Assembly (NCBI GenBank): GCA_036488085.1
Contig: DASXHZ010000090.1
Location: 1 to 44,773 of the forward strand
DNA from: DASXHZ01 sp036488085
Lineage (GTDB): Bacteria; Acidobacteriota; Thermoanaerobaculia; Gp7-AA8
Direction of reading: 5' to 3'
Length of the DNA stretch: 44,773 nucleotides
The notes beneath the pieces were generated by a model that was not told the DNA's origin, ran no database searches, and was given only the letters and a program-made list of their open reading frames with translations. This document shows positions 16,868 to 25,400 of this stretch, in pieces. Position 1 is the stretch's first letter; every line of letters begins with the position of its first letter. Both the position numbers and the translations under genes were made by a program.

Positions 16868-16895
16868 TGATTAGATTGATGATCTAATTTGTCAA
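16868..16895 (-). promoter_or_regulatory. Promoter with embedded operator for the ABC importer operon
   Basis: Minus-strand TTGACA (16890-16895) and TAATCA (16868-16873) are 16 bp apart. A palindrome ATTAGAT-N5-ATCTAAT (16870-16888) fills the spacer and touches the -10 box, the classic place for a repressor. The start codon is 10 nt after the -10 hexamer. Confidence 0.6.
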
Positions 16896-16911
16896 CAATG
16901 GATATCGCGAT

Positions 16912-17892
16912 TCACCGATAACTCACCGGAATGTCGTCCATCGTCAGCACGCCGGGGCGCGCGCCGATCACCCGGGGGATGGAGTTGACCACCATCGCCG
17001 CCGTGGCACGGTCCCCGTGGACGCCGCCTTTGATCTCCATCTCGACGTCGGGCACACCTTTCACGATCACTCGGTCCGCGGCCACATCCTCGGCGCCGAC
17101 GTACATCCGCAGCTCCAGGCTCACGTTGATCTTTCCGCGGCCGTCGATCGTCTGATGGACGCCGGCGACCTGGCCCGGCGCGACCTTCAGGTACTGCGTC
17201 ACGACCTCGCGCTCGGCGATGACCGGCTCGATCTTCTCGTCGCTGACGTGCTCGAACTCCGCGCCGAGGCCGTGGCCGACCATCATCAGCGACTCGCGGA
17301 GGCCCATGTGCTTGATCTTGCCGGCATCGACGGCGGTGCGGAACTCGGCGGCCGTCATGCCGGCGCCGACCTTGCGCTGGAGCGGCTCGCGCCGCGTCGA
17401 CGCGTTCTGGATGCGGATGATCTGCACCGAGTCGATCGACTGGCAGACCGACGTCACCGTCAGCGCCAGCTTGTCCATGACGAAGCCGGGATTCACGCCG
17501 GTGCCGAGAAGCGTCACATTGTGCGCGCGGGCAGCCTTCTGGAGCTCTTCGCGGATGGCGGCGTCGAGCGGGAAGGACAGCTCCTCGCAGGTGGAGACGA
17601 CGTGAGCCCCGCGCGACAGCAGGTCAACTAATTGACCTTTTACGTCGCGCAGGCGGGAGCCGGTGGAGTGGCAGACGACGTCGCATTTCGCGGTGAGCCC
17701 GCCGGTGACCTTCACGCCGACCTGGCGTCCGAGGCCGATGACGTCGCCGACATCCTTGCCGATTTTGTTCGGATCGACGTCGACCGCGGCGACGAGCTTG
17801 ATCCACGGCTTGGTGAGGAGCAGCCGCGCGATCTCAGCCCCGATCGGGCCGATGCCGTACTGCGCGACGGCGACGGGTTGCATGGAGTTCAT
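16912..17892 (-). CDS. NAD(P)-binding dehydrogenase, dihydrodipicolinate-reductase-like
   Basis: 326-aa cytoplasmic oxidoreductase. A Rossmann fold opens PVAVAQYGIGPIGAEIARLL followed by KLVAAVDVDPNKIGKDVGDV. The middle has CDVVCHSTGSRL and TLLGTGVNPGFVMD, as in the DapB-related family that includes 2,4-diaminopentanoate dehydrogenase and many uncharacterised amino-acid dehydrogenases. It is longer than true DapB (about 270 aa), which argues against lysine biosynthesis. ATG 17890-17892 or the in-frame ATG three codons later are both possible starts. It lies 6 bp downstream of the polymerase IV gene on the same strand. Confidence 0.82.
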   Translation of the reverse strand: MNSMQPVAVAQYGIGPIGAEIARLLLTKPWIKLVAAVDVDPNKIGKDVGDVIGLGRQVGVKVTGGLTAKCDVVCHSTGSRLRDVKGQLVDLLSRGAHVVSTCEELSFPLDAAIREELQKAARAHNVTLLGTGVNPGFVMDKLALTVTSVCQSIDSVQIIRIQNASTRREPLQRKVGAGMTAAEFRTAVDAGKIKHMGLRESLMMVGHGLGAEFEHVSDEKIEPVIAEREVVTQYLKVAPGQVAGVHQTIDGRGKINVSLELRMYVGAEDVAADRVIVKGVPDVEMEIKGGVHGDRATAAMVVNSIPRVIGARPGVLTMDDIPVSYR

Positions 17893-17898
17893 GGACGA

Positions 17899-18972
17899 TT
17901 ACCTCGCGTCGAAAAAAGTCGGCGCATTGTAAGCGGGCGTCTCTTCGTCCTCCAGGAAATTCGATACGCCGACGCCGGCCAACCGGTACTTCGCCTGCGC
18001 CGGGAATGCGAAGCGGCCGAGGAGCTCCACCGCGATGCGCGCGATGTCGTCGCCGCTGGCGGGGAGTTGCGGCGGCGTGAGCTGGCGCGTCGCCGTCTCG
18101 AACTTGTCGGTGCGGAGCTTCACCGTGACCGTCCGTCCGCGCATCGCCTTCTTCTCCAGCGACTCCCACAACTTCTGCGACTCGGTGCGCAGGTAGGCCG
18201 CGACTTCCTCCATCGTGACGTCGTACGCGAACGTGTTCTCACTCGACCATGACTTGCGCTTCTGCGACGGCTCGACCGGCGACTCGTCGATGCCGCGCGC
18301 CAGCTCCCAGAGCCGGGTGCCCCACTTACCGAAGCGCGCGATCAGATCCTCCTGCTCGAAGCGGAGGAGATCGCCGACCGTCGCGACGCCGATCTCCGTC
18401 ATCACCTTCTCGGTCGCCTTCCCGACGCCCGGAATCTTGCGCACCGGCAGGGTAACGAGGAACCGCTCGACCTGATGCGGCTTGATCACGAAGAGGCCGT
18501 CGGGCTTCTTCCAGTCGCTGGCGATCTTCGCGAGGAACTTGTTCGGCGCCACGCCGGCCGACGCCGTCAGGTTCGTCTCGGCCCGGATCTCGCCGCGGAT
18601 CGCCTCCGCCGTTTCCGTCGCGGTCGGAATCCCCGTCAGCTCCTGCGTGACGTCGAGGTATGCCTCGTCGAGCGAGAGCGGCTCCACCAATGGAGTGTGT
18701 CGCTCGAAGATCTCGCGGATCTGGTGCGACACGGCGCGGTACTTGTCGAAGTTCGGGTGGATGAACGCGGCGGCGGGACAGAGGCGCATCGCGCGCGTCG
18801 CGGGCATCGCCGAGTGGATGCCGAACTTCCGTGCCTCGTACGACGCGGCGCAGACGACGCTCCGCTCGCCCGGCCAGCCGACGATCACCGGCTTCCCCTT
18901 CAACGACGGATCGTCCCGCTGTTCGACCGATGCATAAAATGCATCCATGTCGATGTGGATGATCTTGCGCAC
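17899..18972 (-). CDS. dinB: DNA polymerase IV (Y family)
   Basis: 357-aa translesion polymerase. The N-terminal catalytic motif is IIHIDMDAFYASVEQRDDP and the second acidic pair is in LSLDEAYLDVT. The helix-hairpin-helix region reads RKIPGVGKATEKVM, and the little-finger domain begins near KRKSWSSENTFAYD. The length is normal for DinB, and the C-terminus extends to YNAPTFFDAR without an obvious canonical clamp-binding motif. The start is GTG at 18970-18972; a downstream ATG would cut into the active-site strand. It is divergent from the D-serine-dehydratase-like gene with only 9 bp between start codons and co-directional with the dehydrogenase downstream. Confidence 0.94.
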   Translation of the reverse strand: MRKIIHIDMDAFYASVEQRDDPSLKGKPVIVGWPGERSVVCAASYEARKFGIHSAMPATRAMRLCPAAAFIHPNFDKYRAVSHQIREIFERHTPLVEPLSLDEAYLDVTQELTGIPTATETAEAIRGEIRAETNLTASAGVAPNKFLAKIASDWKKPDGLFVIKPHQVERFLVTLPVRKIPGVGKATEKVMTEIGVATVGDLLRFEQEDLIARFGKWGTRLWELARGIDESPVEPSQKRKSWSSENTFAYDVTMEEVAAYLRTESQKLWESLEKKAMRGRTVTVKLRTDKFETATRQLTPPQLPASGDDIARIAVELLGRFAFPAQAKYRLAGVGVSNFLEDEETPAYNAPTFFDAR

Positions 18973-18981
18973 CGGTGATTC

Positions 18982-20067
18982 ATGTTAGCGGAGTTGACAA
19001 CGCCTGCCTTCCTGGTGGACGCCGCGCGCGTCCGCGCCAACTGCGACCGGATGCGCGACAAGGCGCTCGCTTCCGGCGTCGCGTTCCGGCCGCACGTGAA
19101 GACGCACAAGACGATCGAGATCGGACGGATGCAGCACGGCGGCAAGCCCGGTCCGATCACCGTTTCTACCCTCGCAGAGGCGGAGTTCTTCGCCGATGCC
19201 GGATTCACCGACATCACGTATGCGGTACCGATTCCGCCTGAAAAAATGGCCCGCGCTGCTAGTTTGGCGAAACGGATCGAGCGGCTGAACGTCCTCGTCG
19301 ACAGCGAGCGGGCGTTCCGCGCGCTCGAGGCGAGCGGTCATGTCTTCGACGTCTATGTGAAGGTCGACTGCGGCTATCACCGCGCCGGCGTCGATCCCGA
19401 CGATCCCGACTCCGCGCGCCTCGCCCTGGCGCTCCGCGATTCAGCGTCCGTCCACTTCCAGGGCCTCCTCACGCACGCCGGGCATTCCTACCATGCGAAG
19501 AATGTGGAGGAGGTCCGCCGCGTCGCCGCCTCGGAGACCGATGCGGTCTCCCGCTTCCGCGCCCTCCTCGGCGCGGACGATCTGGTCCGCAGCATCGGCT
19601 CGACGCCGACGGCCTCGGTCGTCGATCGCTTCGCCGAATGCGACGAGGTTCGCCCCGGCAACTACGTCTTCTTCGACGCCTTCCAGGCGACGATCGGATC
19701 GTGCTCCATCGACGACGTCGCCGTCTCGGTGCTGACCACCGTCGTCGGCAGTTATCCCGAGCGCAACAACCTCGTCGTCGACGCCGGCGCGCTTGCGCTC
19801 TCGAAAGACACAGGCCCCGATCACGTCGACCCGCACTTCGGCTACGGCATCGTCTGCGACCTCGACCTCCGCCCGCTCCCGCTCCGCCTCATCGCCCTCT
19901 CCCAGGAGCACGGCAAGATCGAAGGCGAGGCCGCGCGCTACCCGGTCGGCACCGAGCTCCGCATCATCCCCAACCACTCCTGCCTCACCGCGGCGATGTA
20001 CGACCGCTACTACGCGCTCGAGGGCGGGCGGGTGGTGGGGGAGTGGGAACCGGTTAGAGGGTGGTGA
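18982..20067 (+). CDS. PLP enzyme, D-serine dehydratase / D-threonine aldolase-like
   Basis: 361-aa fold-type III PLP enzyme. The PLP lysine is in FRPHVKTHKTIEIG. The C-terminal metal site reads IPNHSCLTAAMYD: the His-x-Cys pair is the zinc ligand set of eukaryotic-type D-serine dehydratase, whereas D-threonine aldolases usually carry His-x-Asp. This favours removal of D-serine or a similar beta-hydroxy D-amino acid to keto acid and ammonia. It starts 9 bp from the divergent polymerase IV start and overlaps the convergent sigma factor gene by 14 bp at its 3' end. Substrate preference is inferred from the metal ligands only. Confidence 0.87.
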   Translation: MLAELTTPAFLVDAARVRANCDRMRDKALASGVAFRPHVKTHKTIEIGRMQHGGKPGPITVSTLAEAEFFADAGFTDITYAVPIPPEKMARAASLAKRIERLNVLVDSERAFRALEASGHVFDVYVKVDCGYHRAGVDPDDPDSARLALALRDSASVHFQGLLTHAGHSYHAKNVEEVRRVAASETDAVSRFRALLGADDLVRSIGSTPTASVVDRFAECDEVRPGNYVFFDAFQATIGSCSIDDVAVSVLTTVVGSYPERNNLVVDAGALALSKDTGPDHVDPHFGYGIVCDLDLRPLPLRLIALSQEHGKIEGEAARYPVGTELRIIPNHSCLTAAMYDRYYALEGGRVVGEWEPVRGW

Positions 20068-20704
20068 TTAGAGCCATCACGCTTGCCACCATCCGGTCGC
20101 AACGCGAGTGGCCGAACGTGAACGTCGAGCCGAAGTTCGAGCGCTTGTAGATGTTCTCGCGCAGCATGGCGCGCGCGCGGTGGAGGCGGGTCTTGACGAC
20201 GTCTTCGGAGAGGCTGAGGCACTCGGCGGTCTCGATGGTCGAGAGGCCTTCGACCTCGCGCAGCATGAAGACCGACCGATACGACTCCGGCAGCGCCGAG
20301 ATCTCCGACTCGACGACCTCCCTGATCTCCGACGACATCGCGGCCTCCTCCGGATTCGGTGATGGCGACTCCATTTCGGGCACGTCGTCGTCCGGTACCA
20401 CGTGCAATCCGCGCGGCCGGATGCGCGCCAGCGCCTCGTTGATCGCGATGCGCGTCAGCCACGTCGAGAAGGCCGACCGCTCCGCGAACTGCCCGAGGTG
20501 CGCGTAGGCGTTCACGTACGCCTGCTGCATCACATCCTCGGTTTCCGTTTCGTCGCGAACGATCGCGCGCACCGCGCGGTAGACGCGCTGGTTGTAGCGC
20601 CGCATGATCAGCTCGAACAGCGACGTCTCGCCCGCCACGACGCGGCGGACGATCTCCGCATCGCTCAGAGCATCGCAGGGTAAGGTCTCAGGAATCGCCG
20701 TCAT
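20054..20704 (-). CDS. ECF-type RNA polymerase sigma factor
   Basis: 216 aa. Region 2 is visible as FELIMRRYNQRVYRAVRAIV through ETEDVMQQAYVNAYAHLGQF and FSTWLTRIAINEALARI. Region 4 is LPESYRSVFMLREVEGLSTI then LSEDVVKTRLHRARAMLRE. No anti-sigma gene is adjacent. A 30-residue tail (ending MVASVMALITTL) follows region 4 and could be a regulatory extension. The ATG at 20702-20704 is 6 nt downstream of TCTAAT in a GTCACC-N17-TCTAAT promoter, implying a leaderless mRNA. The same promoter in mirror image drives the DoxX operon, which suggests the sigma factor controls both itself and that operon. Confidence 0.92.
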   Translation of the reverse strand: MTAIPETLPCDALSDAEIVRRVVAGETSLFELIMRRYNQRVYRAVRAIVRDETETEDVMQQAYVNAYAHLGQFAERSAFSTWLTRIAINEALARIRPRGLHVVPDDDVPEMESPSPNPEEAAMSSEIREVVESEISALPESYRSVFMLREVEGLSTIETAECLSLSEDVVKTRLHRARAMLRENIYKRSNFGSTFTFGHSRCDRMVASVMALITTL

Positions 20705-20710
20705 ACATCC

Positions 20711-20770
20711 ATTAGAGCGCGGGTCCGCGTAAAGGTGACATGTCACCAACGGGCTGGAGAATTCTCTAAT
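20711..20770. promoter_or_regulatory. Mirror-image divergent ECF promoters sharing a palindromic -35
   Basis: The perfect palindrome GGTGACATGTCACC (20734-20747) provides GTCACC on both strands. Exactly 17 bp away on each side is TCTAAT (plus strand 20765-20770; minus strand 20711-20716). The leftward promoter serves the sigma factor gene and the rightward one the DoxX operon. Identical boxes and identical spacing make chance unlikely. Confidence 0.82.
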
Positions 20771-20780
20771 GTCTCGGAAG

Positions 20781-20850
20781 CAGTTGCCGGTGGCCGGTTA
20801 CCAGTTGCCAGAAAAACCATCTAGCCACCGGCAACTGGCAACTGGCAACC
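20781..20850. repeat. Inverted word-repeat element in the DoxX 5' leader
   Basis: AGTTGCCGGTGGC (20782-20794) pairs exactly with GCCACCGGCAACT (20824-20836), and CCAGTTGCCAG pairs with CTGGCAACTGG further in. The words are GTTGCC on the left and GGCAACT on the right. The element sits in the transcribed leader between the ECF-type promoter and the Shine-Dalgarno GGAGGT at 20858-20863. Confidence 0.8.
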
Positions 20851-20867
20851 AGACTTCGGAGGTATTC

Positions 20868-21239
20868 ATGAACGATCGATTGCGTGCCCCCTACTGGGCA
20901 CTCCGCATCGGCCTCGGGCTCGGCCCGCTCCTCGCGGGGATCGACAAATTCTTCAACATCCTCGCCGACTGGCAGATGTACCTCAGCCCCTACGCCACGA
21001 AAGTCATCCCGATCAGCCCCGCGCTCTTCATGCGGATCGTCGGCGTCGTCGAGATCATCGCGGGACTGATCGTCCTCGCCGGGCTGACACGGATCGGTGG
21101 CTACATTGTGATGATCTGGCTGATCGCTATCGCGATCAACCTCGTGACGACGGGAATGTTCTACGATCTCGCCGTCCGCGACATCGAGATCTCGATCGCT
21201 GCCTTCACCCTGACACGTTTAGAAAGGAGCCCCCGATGA
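20868..21239 (+). CDS. DoxX-family membrane protein
   Basis: 123 aa with four hydrophobic segments: YWALRIGLGLGPLLAGIDKF, ALFMRIVGVVEIIAGLIVLA, GGYIVMIWLIAIAINLVTTG and a weaker C-terminal one. The GIDKF motif after helix 1 is typical of DoxX/DoxD-like proteins, which are often linked to thiol and redox stress systems. The ATG at 20868 follows a strong Shine-Dalgarno (GGAGGT) and is preferred over an in-frame ATG at 20769 that overlaps the -10 box. Its stop overlaps the next start (ATGA), so it forms an operon with the secreted cysteine protein, driven by the ECF-type promoter. Confidence 0.88.
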   Translation: MNDRLRAPYWALRIGLGLGPLLAGIDKFFNILADWQMYLSPYATKVIPISPALFMRIVGVVEIIAGLIVLAGLTRIGGYIVMIWLIAIAINLVTTGMFYDLAVRDIEISIAAFTLTRLERSPR

Positions 21240-21574
21240 AGAAAATCGTTCTCGGAACCCTGGTTCTCATGATGGCCCTCCCGCTCGCCGCCGACACATG
21301 GAAGAACGTCTCCCTCATGGATGCCGGCTGCTCGACCAAGAAAGAGGCGATGGCCGCGCCTGAGAAGCACACCAAACATTGCGCGTTGCAGTGCTCCAAG
21401 TCCGGCTACGGCGCCATCGTCGACGGCAAGTTCGTCAAGTTCGACAAACACGGCGACGAGCTCGCTACCGAAGCCATCAAGAGCACCGAGCGGAAAGACA
21501 ACCTCCGCGCCGACATCACCGGCGAAATGAAGGACGGCCAGATCGTCGTCACCAAGCTCGAAATGATGAAGTAG
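21236..21574 (+). CDS. Small secreted cysteine-containing protein
   Basis: 112 aa. A signal peptide (MKKIVLGTLVLMMALPLAA) is followed by a mature domain with three cysteines (SLMDAGCSTKK, HTKHCALQCSKSG), His residues next to them and a C-terminal beta-rich part (NLRADITGEMKDGQIVVTKL). The Cys/His pattern could bind a metal or form a disulfide in the periplasm. I do not recognise a characterised family. It is translationally coupled to the DoxX gene and under the ECF-type promoter, so a role in an envelope redox or metal response is plausible but unproven. Confidence 0.85.
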   Translation: MKKIVLGTLVLMMALPLAADTWKNVSLMDAGCSTKKEAMAAPEKHTKHCALQCSKSGYGAIVDGKFVKFDKHGDELATEAIKSTERKDNLRADITGEMKDGQIVVTKLEMMK

Positions 21575-21585
21575 CCCCTCGTGTG

Positions 21586-21611
21586 GGGCGGGCGTCAGCC
21601 CATCTTTTTTT
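21586..21611 (+). terminator. Candidate intrinsic terminator of the DoxX operon
   Basis: GGGC-GTCA-GCCC, extendable with mismatches, is followed within a few bases by seven T. It begins about a dozen bases after the secreted-protein stop. The stem is short, so this is a moderate call. The GGGCGGGCGTCAGCCC core also resembles the nested repeat near 11865. Confidence 0.45.
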
Positions 21612-21624
21612 GTGCTCAACGATG

Positions 21625-21755
21625 CGGTCCCCCTCGCTCCGGCCGAAGGCTGGGGATAGGGGTGTGGGGTGAGGGGCAACTTCTACGCGAGCGGCCGGCC
21701 CCTAAGCCCTACGCCGCTCTCCCCGTCGTTCCGACGGGGAGAGGGGACCGATTCG
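21625..21755. repeat. Hairpin-rich intergenic element
   Basis: The 200-bp spacer before 21775 contains CCGGCC-GAA-GGCTGG, GGGGTGAGGGGC and CTCCCCGTCG-TTC-CGACGGGGAG. Parts match the inverted element at 8317-8488. No gene is evident. Confidence 0.5.
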
Positions 21756-21774
21756 GCACGAATGCTCGACGCTG

Positions 21775-22155
21775 ATGACTAATGTGCGAGCCCTAAATCT
21801 GCGGAGTAATCCTCTCCGGATCGCAAATGAATACACGAATGCTCACACGGGCGCGGAAATCGCGCTGAACGAGCTCAGTCGGAGTCAGAAGGAGTTCTAC
21901 TCCGAGGCGTTCGAGCTGTTTCGCCGCAATACGTCGTGGATTGAGTTCGAAGAGTTCGCGTTCGGATCCCGTTCGCCGCTCTACGAAAACTCCGATTCGC
22001 ACGTCGACGTCTTGAAGGATCCGCTCTACCTCGCGTTGGAGGACATGCGGCTCGAACTTGGAGTGCAGGAAGGGGCGACGAAGCGCCGCGGCCCGCGCGA
22101 TGAGAGGCGGGGCGAGCGGACGCGCTCCCTGCGAACGATGCCGAAACTCCAGTAA
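21775..22155 (+). CDS. Uncharacterised small protein
   Basis: 126 aa, hydrophilic, no signal peptide or membrane segment. The first 95 residues look protein-like (ELSRSQKEFYSEAFELFRRN, YLALEDMRLELGVQEG) and are acidic and helical. The last 30 are Arg-rich (RRGPRDERRGERTRS). AT content in the first 100 codons is higher than in its neighbours, for example AATGTGCGAGCCCTAAATCT, which may indicate acquired DNA. I do not recognise a family. The opposite strand gives a Leu/Arg-rich shadow of equal length, so the strand choice is moderately secure. Confidence 0.5.
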   Translation: MTNVRALNLRSNPLRIANEYTNAHTGAEIALNELSRSQKEFYSEAFELFRRNTSWIEFEEFAFGSRSPLYENSDSHVDVLKDPLYLALEDMRLELGVQEGATKRRGPRDERRGERTRSLRTMPKLQ

Positions 22156-22190
22156 CTCGTCCGGCAACGCGCTTGCACGGCTAAGCGCTC

Positions 22191-22460
22191 ATGGCCACCC
22201 ACAACGAGCCTCAGTCCTACGGCAGCCAAGGCGACTGGGCGTCCGGGAAGACGGGACAGTCCGTCGATAAGCCGGAATCCGAGCCGGTACACGAAGTGGA
22301 GAACGAGGGAGGCAGCGTCTCGCCCGTTCAATTCGCGGATACCAAGAGTGCCGACGTGATCCAGCACGGCGCCGATGACGTACCCGCGAGCCGCGTCACC
22401 TCGGCAGACACAGGCGCGAAGCGCGACAGCTTCTTCAAAGATCGCGATTACAAGGAGTAG
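22191..22460 (+). CDS. Small acidic, probably disordered protein
   Basis: 89 aa, rich in Ser, Gly, Asp, Glu and Lys with almost no hydrophobic core (MATHNEPQSYGSQGDWASGK at the N-terminus; KRDSFFKDRDYKE at the C-terminus). There is no signal peptide. Composition suggests an intrinsically disordered cytoplasmic protein. The coding strand is supported by balanced amino-acid use compared with Arg-rich products in other frames. It precedes the GGDEF-EAL gene by 33 bp. The function is unknown. Confidence 0.6.
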   Translation: MATHNEPQSYGSQGDWASGKTGQSVDKPESEPVHEVENEGGSVSPVQFADTKSADVIQHGADDVPASRVTSADTGAKRDSFFKDRDYKE

Positions 22461-22472
22461 CGCGCCTGCTAC

Positions 22473-22496
22473 CATGCTCCGAGCCCTCGGAGCATG
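22473..22496. promoter_or_regulatory. Inverted repeat enclosing the start codon of the GGDEF-EAL gene
   Basis: CATGCTCCGAG-CC-CTCGGAGCATG: perfect 11-bp arms with a 2-nt centre, whose right end includes the ATG at 22494. A TACCAT hexamer (22470-22475) overlaps its left end. It could be an operator or an mRNA hairpin that hides the start. Confidence 0.65.
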
Positions 22497-25400
22497 GCCA
22501 CCTTTCACCTCAACGGACTCGCCGGCGCCTCGGCGTTCACGGCGCTGGTCGTCTTCATCCTCGGCATGGCGGTGCTCATCCGGCGCCGTTCGCTTACGCA
22601 CGCCCTCTTCTTCGTCGTCACGACGACCGTGAGTGCGTGGTCCGGCGCGTTCGCGTTCCTCTACGGGGAAACGAGCGCGAAGGATGCGCTCGTCTGGGCG
22701 CGGGCGGGGAACCTCGCGGCGTGTTTCGTGGCGCCGGCGCTCTTCCACTTCGTCGCCGTCTTCCTGCAGCGCGGCCGGAGCCTCCGCTACCAGATCGCGG
22801 CGGCGTGGGCCGGATGCTTCGTCGTCGGCGTCGTCACCTCGCTTCCGGTCGCGATTCCCGGCGTGCGGCACTACCAGTGGGGTTACTACCCGGCATCCCA
22901 GCCCGCCAGCGCCCTCGTCGTGGTCGCATACATCGTCGTCATCGGCGCCGCGGTGCGGATGCTTTGGAACGCCTACAACACGTCCGAAGGCGTCATGCGC
23001 GAGCGTGCGGCATCGCTCGCCATCGCATTCGGGGTCGGAGCGCTCGCCGTCATCGACTACCTCCCGGCCATCGGCCTCGACGTCTACCCGGCCGGCCACA
23101 TCGCGATCCTCGCCTTCGCGATCATCGCGGCGACCGCGATCAGCCGCTTCCAGCTCGTCGACGTCACGCCCGCCTTCGCAGCCGGCCAGCTCCTCGAGAC
23201 GATGAAGAACGCGGTCCTGGTCGTCGACATGGGCGGGATCATCCGCGTCGCGAACCGCGCCACGTCGATGATGCTCGGCTACGAACCGTCGGCGATCGTC
23301 GGCCAGCACGTGAAGGCGATCCTGCCGCGCGACGACGTCACCTCGACCGGCAAGATCCTGCACAGCGGCGGCGTTCTCGAGCAGAACGTCGTCTGGCGCG
23401 CCGCCGACGGCACGCGCATCGACGTCCTCGTGAGCTCCTCGTTCGTCCGCGACGCGAAGGGCTCGCCGGTTGCCGTCATCTACGTCGCCTCCGACTTCAC
23501 CGAGCGCAAACGCGCCGAGACCGCGCTGCGGGCCAGCGAGCACCGCTACCGCGCGCTCTTCGAGCTCAACCCGCTCCCGATGTGGGTCTACGACGTCGAG
23601 ACCCTCCGCTTCACCGCCGTGAACGATGCCGCGGTCAAACACTACGGCCACTCGCGCGAGGGCTTCCTCGCCATGAAGATCACGCAGATCCGGCCGCCGG
23701 AAGACATTCCGAACGTCGTCAAGCTCGTCGCCAGCCTCGAAGGACGCCGCGGCCCGGTCGTTCATCGCCATCGCAAGGCGGACGCCTCCACGTTCGAGGC
23801 CGAGGTGACGTCGTTCGAGTTCGAGTCGAGCGCGCGGCGGCTGCGGCTCGTCATCGCGCAGGACATCACCGAGCGCCGCAAGAACGAGGAGCGCTACAAA
23901 CTCCTCTTCGAGCGCAACCTCGCCGCCGTCTACCGGACGACGCTGGAGGGGCGCATCCTCGACGTCAACGACGCCATGGCGCGCATCTTCGGCTACGCCA
24001 CCCGCGAAGAGATCATGGCGGAGCCGGCACTCAGCCTCTACCTCAACGAAGAGGACCGCCGGAACGTGATCCGCAACCTCCAGGAGTTCGGATCGCTCTC
24101 GAACTACGAGTCGCGCATGCGCCGCCGCGACGGCGAACAGATCTGGATCCTCGAGAACGCGTCGCTACTCGACGACGGCGTCATCGAAGGGACGATCGTC
24201 GACATCACCGACCGCAAGAGCGCGCAGCAGGCGATGGAGTACCAGGCGTACCACGACGTCCTGACGGAGCTGCCGAATCGGCTCCTTTTCCGCGATCGCC
24301 TCGGCATCGCGCTGGCGCACGCGAAACGTGCCAAGCGCGCCGCCGCCGTCATGTTCCTCGATCTCGATCAGTTCAAGCTCGTGAACGACACCCTCGGCCA
24401 CTCCATCGGCGACCGTCTGCTGCAGGAGATGGCGTTGCGCCTTGTCGCCTGCATCCGCGCCGAGGACACGGTGGCGCGCATGGGCGGCGACGAGTTCACC
24501 ATCCTCCTCGCCGACCTCAACGACCGCCGCTCCGCCGCGACCGTCGCGCAGAAAGTGCTCGACACCATCCGCCAGCCGGTGCTCATCGACGAGCACGAGC
24601 TGTACGTCACGACCTCGATCGGCATCGCGCTCTATCCCGAGGATGGGATGGATACCGAGACGCTGCTGCGCGAGGCCGACCGCGCGATGTACCGCGCGAA
24701 AGACTCCGGCCGGAACAACTTCCAGTTCGCGACGCCGCTGCCGAGCGACATCGCCGACAGCCGCCTCGCGCTCGAGCGCAAGCTGCACCACGCGCTCGAG
24801 CGGGGAGAGTTCGTCGTCCACTACCAGCCGATCGTCGCCATCGAGAGCGGCGCGGTCGTCGGCGCCGAGGCGCTCGTGCGCTGGATGCCGCCGGATGGAC
24901 CGATCGTCCTTCCCGACGCGTTCATCAGCGTTGCCGAGGATTGCAACCTCATCGTCCCCCTCGGCGAGTGGGTGCTCTGGACCGCCTGCTGCCAGATGAA
25001 GCAGTGGCACAACGACGGCCATGCGGAGCTGCGCATCGCCGTGAACCTCTCCGCACGCCAGCTCCAGCAGCGCGACCTCATCGCGAGCGTGGAGCGCATC
25101 CTCGCCGATAGCGGGCTGCCGCCGTCGTCGCTGGAGCTGGAGATCACGGAGTCCGCCGCGATCCAGGTCCCGGAGCTGACGATCTCGATCCTGACGCAGC
25201 TCAAGCGCCTCGGCGTCCGCATCTCGATCGACGACTTCGGCACCGGCTACACGTCGCTTAGTTACCTCAAGCGCTTCCCGATCGACACCGTGAAGATCGA
25301 CCAGAACTTCGTGCGCGACCTCGTCAGCGACGAGGGCGACGCCGCGATCATCTCCGCCGTCATCTCGATCGCACGCGCGCTGAAGCTCAACGTCGTGGCG

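Noticed and set aside
20769..20867. Earlier ATG start for the DoxX gene at 20769
   Set aside because: It overlaps the -10 box and translates a word-repeat element; ATG 20868 has a strong Shine-Dalgarno.
22026..23771. Long minus-strand open frame antisense to the GGDEF-EAL gene
   Set aside because: The product is Asp/Arg/Gly-rich without motifs, typical of GC-rich antisense frames, and the plus strand encodes clear domains.
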